From Thereva unica (taxonomy: Eukaryota > Arthropoda > Insecta > Diptera > Therevidae): a stretch of 64,000 nt of DNA. The stretch's first letter is position 1. Each line of letters opens with the position of its first letter. This document shows positions 63,444-64,000 of this stretch, one piece after another. A model generated the notes under the pieces. It searched no databases. It was not told where the DNA came from and was given only the letters and a program-made list of their open reading frames with translations. Where the stretch lies: the NCBI GenBank assembly GCA_949987705.1, contig OX465281.1, forward strand, positions 177,582,516 to 177,646,515, in the 5' to 3' direction. The translations under genes and the position numbers were made by a program.

Positions 63444-64000
63444 TTAATCCACATAACCACTTAAATTCTTAATCCACCCAATAAACTTATTCACTTTGAA
63501 ATAAATTGCTGGCTTATCACTTGCACATTTTAGTGGCGTATTAAACACGGCAACAAGTCGAGGCTTTTCTGGCCAATCAAATGCAATCAATCCACCCCCC
63601 TCATTACCTTCGCATGGCACATGTGAATTATTTTGAAATCCTCTTGTGCATATCTGAATGGTTTCATCAAACAGACGACCATAAACTCGTTTGCAGTCAT
63701 TAAGTGTTGTCACTTTGTACACGCCATAACTCAATTTATTTCCACCCTGATGGAATCCTGGCATTAATGCCTTGTAGTTTTCAAAGAATCCTTGCTGAAA
63801 TTCTAGACGAACTGGCTTAACTGTTGATGTTATTGTCAGCTTGCTCGGCAGCTTAATAAGTGCCATGTCCAATCGGTCATTTGGATATGGATAAACTGAT
63901 GAATTGTTAACCTTCATCGAGAATGAACCACTTGGATCATTAAGACGAAGCCTTTGAAACTGTATGTCAAAGTCGATGCCAAATTCAACGCATCGAATTG
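63444..64000 (-). CDS. serine protease homologue (S1, trypsin-like fold), catalytically dead, partial
   Basis: The gene enters from the right edge and ends at a stop at 63,444-63,446; the visible part is about 185 residues and open all through. Motifs: VEFGIDFDIQFQRLRL (beta strands), RLDMALIKLPSKL with the S1 catalytic aspartate, CEGNEGGGLIAF at the position of the CxGDSGGP catalytic loop, and CASDKPAIYFKVNKFIGWIK, the C-terminal strand and helix. The catalytic serine is replaced by glutamate, the aspartate before it by asparagine and the proline after it by glycine. Such serine protease homologues are non-cleaving partners or regulators in insect immunity and reproduction; the role here is unknown. 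The histidine and any signal peptide are outside the window. No intron is visible in this part. Confidence 0.9.
   Translation of the reverse strand, partial: IRCVEFGIDFDIQFQRLRLNDPSGSFSMKVNNSSVYPYPNDRLDMALIKLPSKLTITSTVKPVRLEFQQGFFENYKALMPGFHQGGNKLSYGVYKVTTLNDCKRVYGRLFDETIQICTRGFQNNSHVPCEGNEGGGLIAFDWPEKPRLVAVFNTPLKCASDKPAIYFKVNKFIGWIKNLSGYVD

Overview
The window looks like a stretch of an AT-rich, transposon-dense insect (arthropod) genome. The support is the mix of elements: CR1/Jockey-type, RTE-type and RNase H-bearing LINEs, BEL/Pao and Ty3/gypsy retroelements, PIF/Harbinger elements with MADF partner genes, hAT, pogo and Helitron pieces, plus a trypsin-like serine protease homologue of the kind insects carry in large families. 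A dipteran is plausible, but the species cannot be read from the sequence. No rRNA, no functional tRNA gene and no CRISPR array was seen. The only convincing host gene is the partial serine protease homologue at the right edge (63,444-64,000, minus strand).

Layout. 1-9 kb: LINE tail, a Helitron Rep/helicase remnant split by a 5'-truncated LINE with an exact 16-bp target duplication, then a nearly complete 869-residue LINE endonuclease/reverse transcriptase. 9-15 kb: very AT-rich sequence and several small inverted-repeat elements. 15-25 kb: a nest of inverted repeats (a 5.6-kb palindrome enclosing a decayed transposase element, small foldback elements, and a pogo-type element inside another element). 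25-29 kb: degenerate satellite-like repeats and an 870-bp Harbinger deletion derivative that still carries the first exons of both Harbinger genes. 29-42 kb: an RTE-type LINE broken by a solo-LTR-like insert, a Jockey-type fragment, three copies of a tRNA-headed SINE (the third lies at 44.5 kb), and a LINE fused to a piece of the RTE-type element. 45-51.5 kb: a 6.1-kb unit with 560-590-bp inverted arms enclosing an uninterrupted 646-residue hAT transposase and a two-monomer satellite. 53-58.5 kb: LINE endonuclease piece, then a BEL/Pao element interrupted by a gypsy pol. 59.5-62.9 kb: LINE 3' end, then a Harbinger element whose transposase and MADF genes lie on opposite strands with their exons interlocked, then a Harbinger-like MITE.

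How the parts work together. Nearly everything is a mobile element that landed in another mobile element, so insertion order can be read directly: LINE into Helitron, solo LTR into RTE LINE, MITE into transposase, pogo into a TIR element into another TIR element, gypsy block into BEL. Only two long reading frames look intact (the 869-residue LINE protein and the hAT transposase). The clearest biology is the two-gene Harbinger system: transposase exons on plus and MADF exons on minus, each lying in an intron of the other, with a short derivative at 28 kb preserving the two outward ends of the same architecture.
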